From: Veillonella montpellierensis DSM 17217
GTDB taxonomy: Bacteria > Bacillota > Negativicutes > Veillonellales > Veillonellaceae
NCBI RefSeq assembly: GCF_000426745.1
Contig: NZ_AUFY01000011.1
Coordinates: 27,034-91,033, forward strand
DNA: 64,000 nt
Reading direction: 5' to 3'
Shown: positions 46,150 to 54,869 of the stretch, piece by piece
Layout of the letters: each line of letters opens with the position of its first letter
How positions within the stretch are numbered: the stretch's first letter is position 1
Notes under the pieces: model-generated
Told to the model about the DNA's origin: nothing
The model's database searches: none
What the model saw: only the letters and a program-made list of their open reading frames with translations
Position numbers and translations under genes: made by a program

Positions 46150-46894
46150 TGTACTAGAAGATTCGCAATTTGTGAAACGTGTCTTATCATTAAATGGGAA
46201 TGAACGGCCTACCCTATATTTTATATACCAGAAGGCTCGAACTTGTGAAACGGTATAGAATATAGTGATCTCTATCAGCGATATAAGAATATATGTATTC
46301 CTGCGTTATAGGTGCGTAACATAAGTAGTGATATAAGAAAATATGGATCTCTTAGTTCTATAGGTGGATATAATATATGTTAGGTATAAGTAGATATGAC
46401 GCTCATATCTATATGAGTGTGAGTATACGTAGATATGACTTTCATACCTGATGAGTGTGAGTTGATAGGTGCCTATGAGATACAGCAACATAACATACAT
46501 AGGTTATGACTATTAGACGGCTGATAGCTATGTATGGATCAAATCAGAAATAGCAGAAACACCATGCAATTTCATCAACTTGATAACTACCTATGGGATA
46601 AAGCGGGCATATCAATACGGGCGATGTATCGGCCATGATTGCTAGCTAGCTATTGGGTGAACTAGTACAGAAAAGATAGACCCTGAAAGTAGGAGTTTTA
46701 GGTTGTGCCTAATGGTATGGTATAGTCATTTTGTAGAGCATCTAGTAACATATATTTCGCCATAGGATAGCGATTGCTATAGAGTTATTTTATTCATTGA
46801 TAAAAGTAATAAACGGCCCGTTTATATAGGTGCTATATCGAATATTTTGTGATACAATATATATGGTATAAATGAATAATTGTTTGGAGGTACC
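46150..46894. other. Non-coding spacer between SCIFF peptide and maturase
   Basis: About 745 bp without a convincing gene. It holds two families of imperfect direct repeats: AGAAGATTCGCA...TTGTGAAACG at 46156-46179 and 46230-46252, and the pair at 46390-46466. Near its end TGG-TATAAA (about 46863-46871) may be an extended -10 for the maturase. Confidence 0.5.
46390..46466. repeat. Imperfect tandem repeat, two units of about 38 bp
   Basis: GTAGATATGAC begins each unit (46390 and 46429) and ATGAGTGTGAGT closes each. The units differ by a few substitutions and a 1-bp indel. Confidence 0.7.
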
Positions 46895-48316
46895 ATGACA
46901 GAATTACAACCTATGATCCATAAGTTTTGGATGAAAAATAAATGTTATTGTCTTGATGTGAATAGTGGCACAATCCATGTCATCGATGCATTGACGGACA
47001 AAGTATTAGATATATATGACGGGGCAAATCGCCAAGCTGTTCATGATGCACTAGATGCGACGGAAGATGCTCGCGAATTAGATGAACTATTGGATGAAAT
47101 CGATGAACTTATCCACGCAGGACAACTATTTACGCCTATGTCGAAAGATTTTCAATTAGTGATTGACGAAAAACCGATTGTTAAATCACTGTGCTTGAAT
47201 ATTGCCCATGATTGTAACTTGGCATGTAAATACTGCTTTGCCAGTCAAGGCGATTATGGTGGCGTAAAACGTGAGTTAATGAGCTTTGATATTGCCAAAC
47301 GGGCCATCGATTTTCTCGTAGAAGCGAGCGGATCTAGACAACATTGTGAAATTGATTTCTTCGGTGGCGAACCACTTATAAATTGGTCCGTGGTGAAGCA
47401 GTGTATTGAATACATTCAAGACATTGAAAAAAAGAAAAATAAAATCTTTAAATTGACCATGACCACAAACGGTATGTTACTTACCCAGGATAAAATTGAT
47501 TATCTCAATAAGTATAATGTAAGTCTTGTTCTATCTTTGGATGGACGCAAAGAAGTACATAATAGCATGCGCCCTTGCGCTGGCAAAGGACAGGCTCCTT
47601 CCTATGACTTGGTTGCAAAAAATTTAGTTAACGCCGTACAACAACGGGAAGGTAGAGAATACTTTGTACGAGGTACATTTACCCATAATAACTTAGATTT
47701 TACAAAAGATGTAATCGCCATGTCCGATTTAGGATTTGAACATTTATCCATGGAACCAGTGGTAGGCGAAGAAGGGGAATACGTACTTCGTGAAGAAGAT
47801 TGGCCAACGATCAATAAAGAATATGAAACCTTGGCAGATCTATACTTACAACGTCAATTAGACGGATGGGGCGAAACGTTTAACTTTTTCCATTTCCGCA
47901 TGGATTTATATCGCGGCCCATGTATGGCAAAACGCTTACGTGGTTGTGGGGCTGGGCATGAATATATGGCCATCGTACCAAATGGCGATATATACCCATG
48001 TCATCAATTTGTAGGCAAGGACGAATATGTACTCGGCAATGTGTTTGAAGGCATTAAAAACCAAGATATTCCTAAACAAATGCGCCATACCCACGTATTT
48101 TCCAAGCCAACATGTGCAGCTTGCTGGGCGAAATTTTTCTGCTCTGGCGGTTGTCATGCCAATAATGTGACACTCGGCGGTGATATGAATACGCCCTATG
48201 AATTTGGGTGTCGATTACAGAAAAAACGTATTGAATGTGCTATCATGATTCAAGCAGAACTAGATGAAGCTGGTATTGATGGCAGTATTCCACGAGTTGT
48301 GGGCGATGATCGCTAA
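46895..48316 (+). CDS. scfB: SCIFF radical SAM/SPASM maturase
   Basis: A 473-residue enzyme that cross-links SCIFF cysteines into thioethers. The radical SAM cluster motif CNLACKYC is at about residues 107-114, followed by DFFGGEPLINW and TMTTNGMLL. The N-terminal 90 residues resemble a RiPP-recognition region. The C-terminal SPASM part has GPCMAKRLRGCGAGHEY, VPNGDIYPCHQFVG, CAACWAKFFCSGGCHANN and a last FGCRLQKKRIEC, enough Cys for two auxiliary 4Fe-4S clusters. GGAGG lies 5 bases before ATG 46895. It is expressed apart from its peptide gene. Confidence 0.94.
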   Translation: MTELQPMIHKFWMKNKCYCLDVNSGTIHVIDALTDKVLDIYDGANRQAVHDALDATEDARELDELLDEIDELIHAGQLFTPMSKDFQLVIDEKPIVKSLCLNIAHDCNLACKYCFASQGDYGGVKRELMSFDIAKRAIDFLVEASGSRQHCEIDFFGGEPLINWSVVKQCIEYIQDIEKKKNKIFKLTMTTNGMLLTQDKIDYLNKYNVSLVLSLDGRKEVHNSMRPCAGKGQAPSYDLVAKNLVNAVQQREGREYFVRGTFTHNNLDFTKDVIAMSDLGFEHLSMEPVVGEEGEYVLREEDWPTINKEYETLADLYLQRQLDGWGETFNFFHFRMDLYRGPCMAKRLRGCGAGHEYMAIVPNGDIYPCHQFVGKDEYVLGNVFEGIKNQDIPKQMRHTHVFSKPTCAACWAKFFCSGGCHANNVTLGGDMNTPYEFGCRLQKKRIECAIMIQAELDEAGIDGSIPRVVGDDR

Positions 48317-48510
48317 TAGAAGTATTCTCAAAAGAATGTACAAATACTTCTACTAGTCATATAACAATAGTATCGTGGTAGTAAGGGGCGTATCACGGAT
48401 ACTAAGAGTTTATAGAGGATACGAATTGGGGGACTGTCTGAATGAAGTATCATTCAATAGTCCCTCCTTTGTAGTCCACATAGGTATAATAAGATACAAT
48501 TGCTACCCTG

Positions 48511-48541
48511 GTCTAACGAGTACAGTATAATAACGCTAATG
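48511..48541 (+). repeat. Duplicated promoter-like segment, copy 1
   Basis: 31 bp, identical at 29 of 31 positions to copy 2 at 48584. Contains ACAG-TATAAT-AACGC. Confidence 0.85.
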
Positions 48542-48583
48542 ACAAAGGCGACGTTATTCTTAACATGAAAATCAAGGCAATTA

Positions 48584-48614
48584 GTCTAATGATTACAGTA
48601 TAATAACGCTAATG
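48584..48614 (+). repeat. Duplicated promoter-like segment, copy 2
   Basis: Copy 2 lies directly before the hypF Shine-Dalgarno. Its TATAAT (48599-48604) would start transcripts near 48611, leaving a leader of only about 12 nt; copy 1 would give about 85 nt. Confidence 0.85.
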
Positions 48615-48622
48615 GAGTAGGT

Positions 48623-51028
48623 ATGAAACAAGATATGACCCGTTGGGGGGTGCGCTTTACGGGTATCGTTCAGGGCGTAGGATTTCGTCCATTCGTATCC
48701 GTAGTAGCTCATGAATTACAATTAGATGGATTTGTCTATAACGATACGCAAGGCGTATATGTAGAAATTGAGGGCCCCGTTGATGTATTGCATCAATGGC
48801 TTTGTCGGATACAACAAGAATGTCCGCCCTTAGCACGGATAGAAAATATGGTTGTTAAAGAATTACCGATATCTTCTGTAGAGACTGATGACGAGATACA
48901 AGAACATAAATTTATCATAGCACCATCGCCACTTCACGGCTTGGCGAATACATTTATTAGCGCCGATACGGCCCCCTGTGATGATTGCTTAGATGAACTA
49001 GAAAATCCTAAGGATCCACGATATGGCTATAGTTTTATCAATTGTACCAACTGTGGTCCACGCTACACGATTATTGAAAGTGTTCCCTATGACCGCAAAC
49101 GTACCACTATGAAAGACTTTACCATGTGCGATGATTGCTATGCAGATTATACGAATCTGAACGGTCGACGGTATCATGCAGAACCAACCGCATGCGGTGA
49201 CTGTGGTCCTTGCTATACCTTACTCGATAGTAGTGGACGAACGATAAGGCTTGACGCCGATGAAGATACACCTAGCGCTAGAGAAAATCGTATATTCCAC
49301 ATGGTGCGCCAACGCGTTGCTGAGGGGGCTATCATCGCCATGAAAGGTATCGGCGGTTACCATTTACTATGTGATGCTACCAATCATGAGGCGGTAAAAC
49401 GGTTGCGCCAACGAAAAGGAAGACCCCATAAGCCACTGGCTATGATGGCTGGATCCTTAGAGCGCATCGAACAGATTGCCTACGTTAGCGATGAAGAAAA
49501 ACGACTCTTACTGAGCCCCGTGCATCCTATTGTACTACTTGCTTCACGAGAACCGTCTGGCAAGGGAACGAGTTGTACGAATCCCGTAGCGCCCCATAAC
49601 CACTATTGGGGGATTATGTTACCCTATGCTCCAGTACACCACTTGCTACTACCAAAGGACGCTTTGTGGGTCATGACCAGTGGTAACAAAAGCGGAGACC
49701 CCGTTTTGTTCAAAGACGAACAAGCACTTAGTGAACTACAGGGGATTGCAGATTATTTCCTCGTCCACAATCGCTCCATTTGCGCTCCCGTAGACGACTC
49801 CGTGATGGCCGTAGTAGAGGGAAAACAGCTCATATATCGGCGTAGTCGTGGCTTTGTACCAGAACCTATCTACATAGAGGGCATGGAACCATCTACGCAT
49901 CAACAATCGCCCTTACCGACCATAGTCGCTATGGGTGGGGATATGAAAAATGCCTTCGCCATCAATCGTGACCACCATGTACTACTAGGTCCTCACATCG
50001 GAGACTTAGCACATGAAAGCACGCATAGCACACTGGAATGGACACTAGCACATTATCAAGAATTATTCGATTTAGTGCCACAGGCCATCGTCGTAGACGC
50101 CCATCCAGGCTACTATTCTACGCGACTGGGCACAGAATACGGAGAAACATACCATATCCCCCTATTGACCGTACAACACCACCATGCCCACGTGGCGGCC
50201 GTTATCAGTGAATATAATTTACAAGGCACCACACTCGGTATTTGCTATGATGGCACTGGCTATGGCACAGACGGATCTCTATGGGGCGGTGAATTTTTGC
50301 TGTGCCGTGGGACAGAAATGAAACGTGTCGCTCATACGTCCTATGTGCCTTTGCCAGGCGGAGAACGGGCCGTATCTGAACCGTGGCGCCAAGCATTGTG
50401 GTATTTGCGACATACCTATGGCGATACGCTTCCCCCTTTATATGAAAGCTGGCTTACCACGTTACCAAAAGGGTGGGAGCTTTTAGACCAAGCTTTACAA
50501 AAAGGCATGCCATTTCCTGAGTCCTGTGGTGTCGGTAGACTTTTTGATGCGGTCGGCGCCTTACTCGGCGTAGGAAATGTGCATACCTTTGATGGACAAA
50601 TTGCCATGGCCTTGGAACAACTCTCCTATGGAGAAAAAGGTAAGCTATTAGACTATCACTATGACGGACATATACTCGATACGACGCCGTTAGTAGCGGA
50701 CATTATCGAAAACTATGTAGCCGGTATGTCTAAATACCAACTGGCCGCTTCCTTTCACCGTACCTTGGCCTATGCCACCTCTGAAATCGCATTAGACATA
50801 AGTGAACGCTGCCATGTGGATCACATCGTGCTAAGCGGTGGGGTCTTTCAAAATCGCCGCTTGCTACAAGAGTTGACAAAAGTATGGCGATTAGATCCCT
50901 TTTATATCAGCCAACGCGTGCCTTGTAACGATGGAGGTCTTGCCCTCGGGCAATGGTGGTTAGCACAACAAATGATGCAAAGTCTATGTGAAGATAGAAC
51001 GTGCTATATAGAGAATATACAGAAATAG
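48623..51028 (+). CDS. hypF: Carbamoyltransferase HypF
   Basis: An 801-residue NiFe-hydrogenase maturation protein that makes the carbamoyl group later converted to the CN ligands. The N-terminal acylphosphatase-like domain (GIVQGVGFRPFV) is followed by four CxxC zinc-finger units (CDDCLDEL, CTNCGPRY, CDDCYADY, CGDCGPCY), a YrdC-like domain (RLRQRKGRPHKPLAMM, residues about 215-400) and a Kae1-like domain with VQHHHAHVAAVISEY and LSGGVFQNRRLL. The length is slightly above E. coli HypF (750). It is first of the hypFCDE cluster. Confidence 0.96.
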   Translation: MKQDMTRWGVRFTGIVQGVGFRPFVSVVAHELQLDGFVYNDTQGVYVEIEGPVDVLHQWLCRIQQECPPLARIENMVVKELPISSVETDDEIQEHKFIIAPSPLHGLANTFISADTAPCDDCLDELENPKDPRYGYSFINCTNCGPRYTIIESVPYDRKRTTMKDFTMCDDCYADYTNLNGRRYHAEPTACGDCGPCYTLLDSSGRTIRLDADEDTPSARENRIFHMVRQRVAEGAIIAMKGIGGYHLLCDATNHEAVKRLRQRKGRPHKPLAMMAGSLERIEQIAYVSDEEKRLLLSPVHPIVLLASREPSGKGTSCTNPVAPHNHYWGIMLPYAPVHHLLLPKDALWVMTSGNKSGDPVLFKDEQALSELQGIADYFLVHNRSICAPVDDSVMAVVEGKQLIYRRSRGFVPEPIYIEGMEPSTHQQSPLPTIVAMGGDMKNAFAINRDHHVLLGPHIGDLAHESTHSTLEWTLAHYQELFDLVPQAIVVDAHPGYYSTRLGTEYGETYHIPLLTVQHHHAHVAAVISEYNLQGTTLGICYDGTGYGTDGSLWGGEFLLCRGTEMKRVAHTSYVPLPGGERAVSEPWRQALWYLRHTYGDTLPPLYESWLTTLPKGWELLDQALQKGMPFPESCGVGRLFDAVGALLGVGNVHTFDGQIAMALEQLSYGEKGKLLDYHYDGHILDTTPLVADIIENYVAGMSKYQLAASFHRTLAYATSEIALDISERCHVDHIVLSGGVFQNRRLLQELTKVWRLDPFYISQRVPCNDGGLALGQWWLAQQMMQSLCEDRTCYIENIQK

Positions 51029-51065
51029 AGAACATATGATAGCGAATAGATAGAAAGGAGTTACT

Positions 51066-51338
51066 ATGTGTTTAGCAGTACCAGCACAACTGGTAAAAAT
51101 AAATGAATCCCTTGGCACCATTGAAGTATCTGGCGTTACACGTGATTGTAGCTTGCTATTGGTACCAGAGGCGAAAATCGGGGACTGGGTATTAGTCCAT
51201 GCAGGTTTCGCCGTACAAATTGTAGATGAGGAGGAAGCAAAAGCAACAATGGATGCTTTTCGCGAATTAGAAGAACTTGAACAAACTTACTTTAAAGAGC
51301 AAGAAGCTAACAGCCGAAGCGCTCATACGGAAAATTAA
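51066..51338 (+). CDS. hypC: Hydrogenase assembly chaperone HypC
   Basis: A 90-residue chaperone that carries the Fe(CN)2CO unit to the large hydrogenase subunit. The N-terminus MCLAVPAQL has the essential Cys2; GDWVLVHAGFAVQIVDEEEA is typical. The C-terminal 30 residues are an acidic helix. AAAGGAG lies 6 bases before the ATG. Its 3' end overlaps the hypD frame by 62 bp. Confidence 0.94.
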   Translation: MCLAVPAQLVKINESLGTIEVSGVTRDCSLLLVPEAKIGDWVLVHAGFAVQIVDEEEAKATMDAFRELEELEQTYFKEQEANSRSAHTEN

Positions 51339-52395
51339 TACATTACATACGCCGGGCGAAGAAATTCGCCTCATGGAAGTATGCGGTACCCATACGGTCG
51401 CCATCTTTCGAGAAGGCATCCGTCAATTGCTACCGAAAGAAATTGAACTCGTCAGTGGCCCTGGATGCCCCGTATGTGTTACCGATCAGGCGTATATGGA
51501 TATAGCCCTTTCCTATGCGGCACAAGATGATGTAATCATCGCCACCTTCGGGGATATGCTCAAAATTCCCGGTACCCATAGCAGCTTGAGTCAAGCGCAA
51601 GTCGAAGGCGCTCATATCCATATCATCTATAGCCCGTTAGAGGTGATAGAGCTAGGGAAACAACATAAAGACAAGAAGATTATCATGTTGGCGATCGGCT
51701 TTGAAACGACCATAGCCGCTATCGGTGCTACCGTACAAGCCGTTGATGCCAGTGGACTTACGAATGTATTCTTCTTGGTATCACACAAATTAGTGCCACC
51801 AGCCTTACGGGCTTTGCTAGATAGTCAACGTGGTCATATTGACGGATTTATCCTACCTGGTCACGTGAGCGTTATCATCGGAGAAGAACCGTATCAGTTC
51901 TTACCTACCGAATATCACATACCGTCTTGTGTAGCCGGCTTTGATGGGTGCGAAATTCTATCCGCCATTGTGGATATATTAGAGCAACGACAATCTAAGA
52001 AGTACTACGTAGGAAACACCTATAAATCGGTAGTCATGAAAACGGGAAACCCAGTGGCGCAAGAGATGATGCGTACTGTCTATGAAGTGTGCGATGATGT
52101 GTGGCGTGGCATCGGTATGATTCCTAAATCGGGTCTACGACTCACCAAGGCCTATGAACATCTTGATGCACAAGTGGCGTTGCCACTGACCGTTACAGAA
52201 CCGACAGTACCCATTAAAGGATGTCGTTGCGGTGACGTATTACAAGGATTGATTAAACCGAATGAATGTCCCTTGTTTGGACACGCCTGTGTACCAGAAC
52301 ATGCGGTAGGTGCTTGCATGGTATCGGTAGAAGGCAGTTGTGCCGCTTGGTATAAATATGGCTATGCGAGCGGTGGTCTATCATGGGAAGAATAA
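51277..52395 (+). CDS. hypD: Hydrogenase maturation protein HypD
   Basis: A 372-residue 4Fe-4S protein that, with HypC and HypE, assembles the Fe(CN)2CO centre. Visible are LMEVCGTHTVAIFREGI, SGPGCPVCVT, GFETTIAA, and the C-terminal Cys set CRCGDVLQG, ECPLFGHACVPEH and GACMVSVEGSCAAW. The likely start is TTG 51277, inside hypC, because the conserved N-terminal helix requires it and no ATG lies before the conserved MEVCG. Its Shine-Dalgarno is weak, so translation may depend on hypC coupling. Confidence 0.94.
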   Translation: MNKLTLKSKKLTAEALIRKINTLHTPGEEIRLMEVCGTHTVAIFREGIRQLLPKEIELVSGPGCPVCVTDQAYMDIALSYAAQDDVIIATFGDMLKIPGTHSSLSQAQVEGAHIHIIYSPLEVIELGKQHKDKKIIMLAIGFETTIAAIGATVQAVDASGLTNVFFLVSHKLVPPALRALLDSQRGHIDGFILPGHVSVIIGEEPYQFLPTEYHIPSCVAGFDGCEILSAIVDILEQRQSKKYYVGNTYKSVVMKTGNPVAQEMMRTVYEVCDDVWRGIGMIPKSGLRLTKAYEHLDAQVALPLTVTEPTVPIKGCRCGDVLQGLIKPNECPLFGHACVPEHAVGACMVSVEGSCAAWYKYGYASGGLSWEE

Positions 52396-52408
52396 ATAGG
52401 AGTATAGA

Positions 52409-53416
52409 ATGAAACGAGTGCGCTTAGTACATGGCAATGGGGGACGATTTAGTCGTGAATTGACAGAACAATATATTCTACCCCATTTTAACAATACACT
52501 ACTCGCCCCTCTTCACGATGGGGCACAATTTGAAGTATCCAAAGGACGAATGGCGTTTACCACCGATTCCTACGTGGTACAACCGACCTTTTTTCCTGGC
52601 GGTAACATTGGTAAGCTAGCGGTCTGTGGCACCGTTAACGACTTGGCCATGAATGGGGCCGTACCTCAATACATCAGTTGCGGCCTTATTTTAGAAGAAG
52701 GCTTGCCCTTTGATACGCTAGATACGATTCTCGCTACCATGCAAGACATGGCAGAGCGTGCTAACGTACAAATTGTGACAGGAGATACGAAAGTGGTGCA
52801 ACAAGGGGCGGTGGATGGCATCTATATCAATACGGCAGGCATCGGCTATATCCCGGAAGGGGTTATGATTAGTACGGATCGCGTGAAAGCCGGTATGGAT
52901 ATCATCTTGAGCGGATCCGTAGGCGACCATGCCATTTCTGTTATGGGAACACGTTTTGGACTTTCCTTGTCGGACTCGATTCGCACAGATTGTGCACCGC
53001 TTAACCACATGGTACAAGCCGTACTACAGGAAGTGGGATCAAACGTGGCTCTCTTGCGTGATCCTACCCGTGGCGGTGTAGGGACCGTACTGAAAGAAAT
53101 CGCCGATCAAGCACAAGTGGGGATTAGCGTTTTTGAAGAGGCGATTGTGGTGCATGAAGAAGTACAAGGCGTATGCGATATTCTTGGTTATGATCCACTC
53201 TACTTGGCCAATGAAGGGAAAGCCCTATTCGTGGTCAATCCAGAAGTTACCGATACAGTACTCTCCATTCTTCACTCCTTTGAAGAAGGAAAAGAAGCGA
53301 CACGCATCGGTAAAACATTGGCGCATAATACGGGGAAAGTAGGGTTACAAACGGCCTTAGGAGGCGTACGCCTTTTGGATATGCTCGGCGAAGACCAAGT
53401 GCCACGCATTTGTTAA
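52409..53416 (+). CDS. hypE: Hydrogenase maturation protein HypE
   Basis: A 335-residue protein that dehydrates the carbamoylated C-terminal Cys to thiocyanate, the CN donor. It starts MKRVRLVHGNGGRFSREL and ends PRIC, the required terminal Cys. ATP-site segments TTDSYVVQPTFFPGGNIG, GTVNDLAMNGA and RDPTRGGVGTVLKEIA are visible. AGGAG lies 7 bases before the ATG. It is last of the cluster; hypA, hypB and hydrogenase structural genes are not in this window. Confidence 0.96.
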   Translation: MKRVRLVHGNGGRFSRELTEQYILPHFNNTLLAPLHDGAQFEVSKGRMAFTTDSYVVQPTFFPGGNIGKLAVCGTVNDLAMNGAVPQYISCGLILEEGLPFDTLDTILATMQDMAERANVQIVTGDTKVVQQGAVDGIYINTAGIGYIPEGVMISTDRVKAGMDIILSGSVGDHAISVMGTRFGLSLSDSIRTDCAPLNHMVQAVLQEVGSNVALLRDPTRGGVGTVLKEIADQAQVGISVFEEAIVVHEEVQGVCDILGYDPLYLANEGKALFVVNPEVTDTVLSILHSFEEGKEATRIGKTLAHNTGKVGLQTALGGVRLLDMLGEDQVPRIC

Positions 53417-53931
53417 GCACGATTACATCATTCGCATTTCTAGTAACGAACATTAAACACTTGGTGTTTGATGTGATAGCAAATGGTTTCCAGTGGCTAT
53501 GGTGAAGAACAGATATCCTATGACTGTAAAAGTAGAAGTACCACGCCTTTAGTAGATAGATACCAAGCGTTGCCAGTATCTGATGGATATGACTTGCTAT
53601 CAAGTAGGGTGGAGCCTAAGTAAACCCGATGGAGATTGAGTATATTCTAAATTATTAGAGCGATGAGTCACCTAGTAAACCGCAACGAAACGAATTGTTT
53701 AGCCACTACAAAGAGAGTTGCCTATACATTAGACCACTAGCGGAGGCAAACGTGTCATGAACGATGAGGATATGTGCGACGCACTTTGCGATGCATTATG
53801 AAAATGGATCTTCTATGCCAAATAATCATAGAAAAAACATTCATATGTGGTATAATATAAAATAATAGAATATACTAAATAGAGTAAGTTATGTTTGATA
53901 CAATAATAGATATACGCAAGGAGGAAATGAG
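53417..53931. other. Intergenic region after hypE, 515 bp
   Basis: A hairpin at 53450-53474 (11-bp stem with one G-T pair, loop TTG) lies about 35 bp past hypE but lacks a T-run. TGG-TATAAT (53848-53856) is an extended -10 promoter for the secreted protein gene. I see nothing else that looks like a gene or known RNA. Confidence 0.5.
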
Positions 53932-54378
53932 ATGAAAAAGAGATTAATTCCTTTCATGGTGGCAGCGTGCATAACCGTATCTACGTTCGGAGGCATGATG
54001 ACAGCCAATGCCTTTAACTTGGGCAGTTTGTTAGGTGGCGTAGCCAAAGTCGGTGGCGTAGGCTTTTTAGTGGATCGCTACAGTGATTCTATTGATAATT
54101 TCTTGAACACCCTATTACGACAAAATAATCTATCCACTACGTATACCACGAAAGTAGTTCCTATCGTTAGCGTGGGCAACAATGCCTATATTGGGGCCGC
54201 TCAGATTACGGGCCCTGCATCAGAAATTGAACGGGTGAAAGCAGTAGCTCAACTAGAAGCTAGTTTTAACGGAATAGCTCGTGTAAAAGGACTCGTGCCA
54301 ATCGATAGCATGAATCCAGTTGGTGCAAATCGAATCCAAGGCGTTGGCATATCGGCGCTAGTTGATTTGAAGATATAA
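53932..54378 (+). CDS. Small secreted protein of unknown function
   Basis: A 148-residue protein with a Sec signal peptide (basic MKKR, hydrophobic core to about residue 22, likely cut after TANA). The mature part begins with a Gly-rich stretch (GSLLGGVAKVGGVGF) and contains VVPIVSVGNNAYIGAAQITG and an alternating beta/helix C-terminal region that loosely recalls BON-like domains. I do not recognise the family. GGAGG precedes the ATG, an extended -10 promoter lies 75 bp upstream, and a terminator follows at once, so it is a single-gene unit. Confidence 0.7.
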   Translation: MKKRLIPFMVAACITVSTFGGMMTANAFNLGSLLGGVAKVGGVGFLVDRYSDSIDNFLNTLLRQNNLSTTYTTKVVPIVSVGNNAYIGAAQITGPASEIERVKAVAQLEASFNGIARVKGLVPIDSMNPVGANRIQGVGISALVDLKI

Positions 54379-54387
54379 TACATACAT

Positions 54388-54416
54388 AAGCACGGGCGTT
54401 TTTGGTCCGTGCTTTT
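54388..54416 (+). terminator. Terminator of the small secreted protein gene
   Basis: AAGCACGG (54388-54395) pairs with CCGTGCTT (54407-54414), 11-nt loop, followed by TTG; stable GC-rich stem. Confidence 0.75.
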
Positions 54417-54869
54417 GTGGTTATCGTATATGTATCGTGAGGACACCTATCCTATTAGTAGATCATAGTATGCAAATTTGAGGATGGATAGGCGTCTAAC
54501 CTTGTTCACTAGATTGTGATGTTTTCTAACTAGGATATATAGAAATCGATTAGTATCTGCTACAGTGTACTCACTGAAGTGTTAGCGAATGTATATGGGT
54601 CCAATACGATGGTGGACGATTGTAAGGTGCCTACCTGATACGCTGGTGTAGGTTTACACGTAATCGTAATACCCTATTAGTATCACTGTGGACAATATAT
54701 AGGCACGTAAGAGGGTGATAGCATGCTTGAAAGTGTACTTACATACAGTACAGCGATGCTTACGGTAGTATTGCGATAGACCAATACTTTCATAGGAATA
54801 GAATAATAGATATATAGTAGCACCAGTAGGATGCACTAAGATAATCGATGTACACGGGAGGAGATTGTT
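54417..54869. other. Intergenic region, about 450 bp
   Basis: No gene, strong repeat or convincing promoter seen. The last 30 bases hold the Shine-Dalgarno GGGAGGAG for the next gene. Confidence 0.4.

Larger units (their letters stand above)
48317..48622. other. Intergenic region before hypF
   Basis: 306 bp with a duplicated 31-bp segment (48511-48541 and 48584-48614), each containing TATAAT. An AATAACG/CGTTATT inverted repeat lies between the copies. A weak GGGGGACTG...CAGTCCCTCC hairpin (about 48428-48467) could terminate the maturase transcript. Confidence 0.5.

Noticed and set aside
46150..46480. Repeated AT-rich motifs that might be a CRISPR array
   Set aside because: Units are imperfect, only two copies each, directly adjacent or irregularly spaced, with no constant repeat and unique spacer pattern and no cas genes.
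52409..53416. HypE as a possible SelD (selenophosphate synthetase), given the Se hydroxylase cluster
   Set aside because: The two families share a fold, but the terminal PRIC and the hypF-C-D context fit HypE; the SelD N-terminal Cys/Sec loop is absent.
53417..53931. Possible 6S or other structural RNA after hypE
   Set aside because: Only one short hairpin is visible; there is no long closed stem with a central bubble and no terminator at a fitting place.
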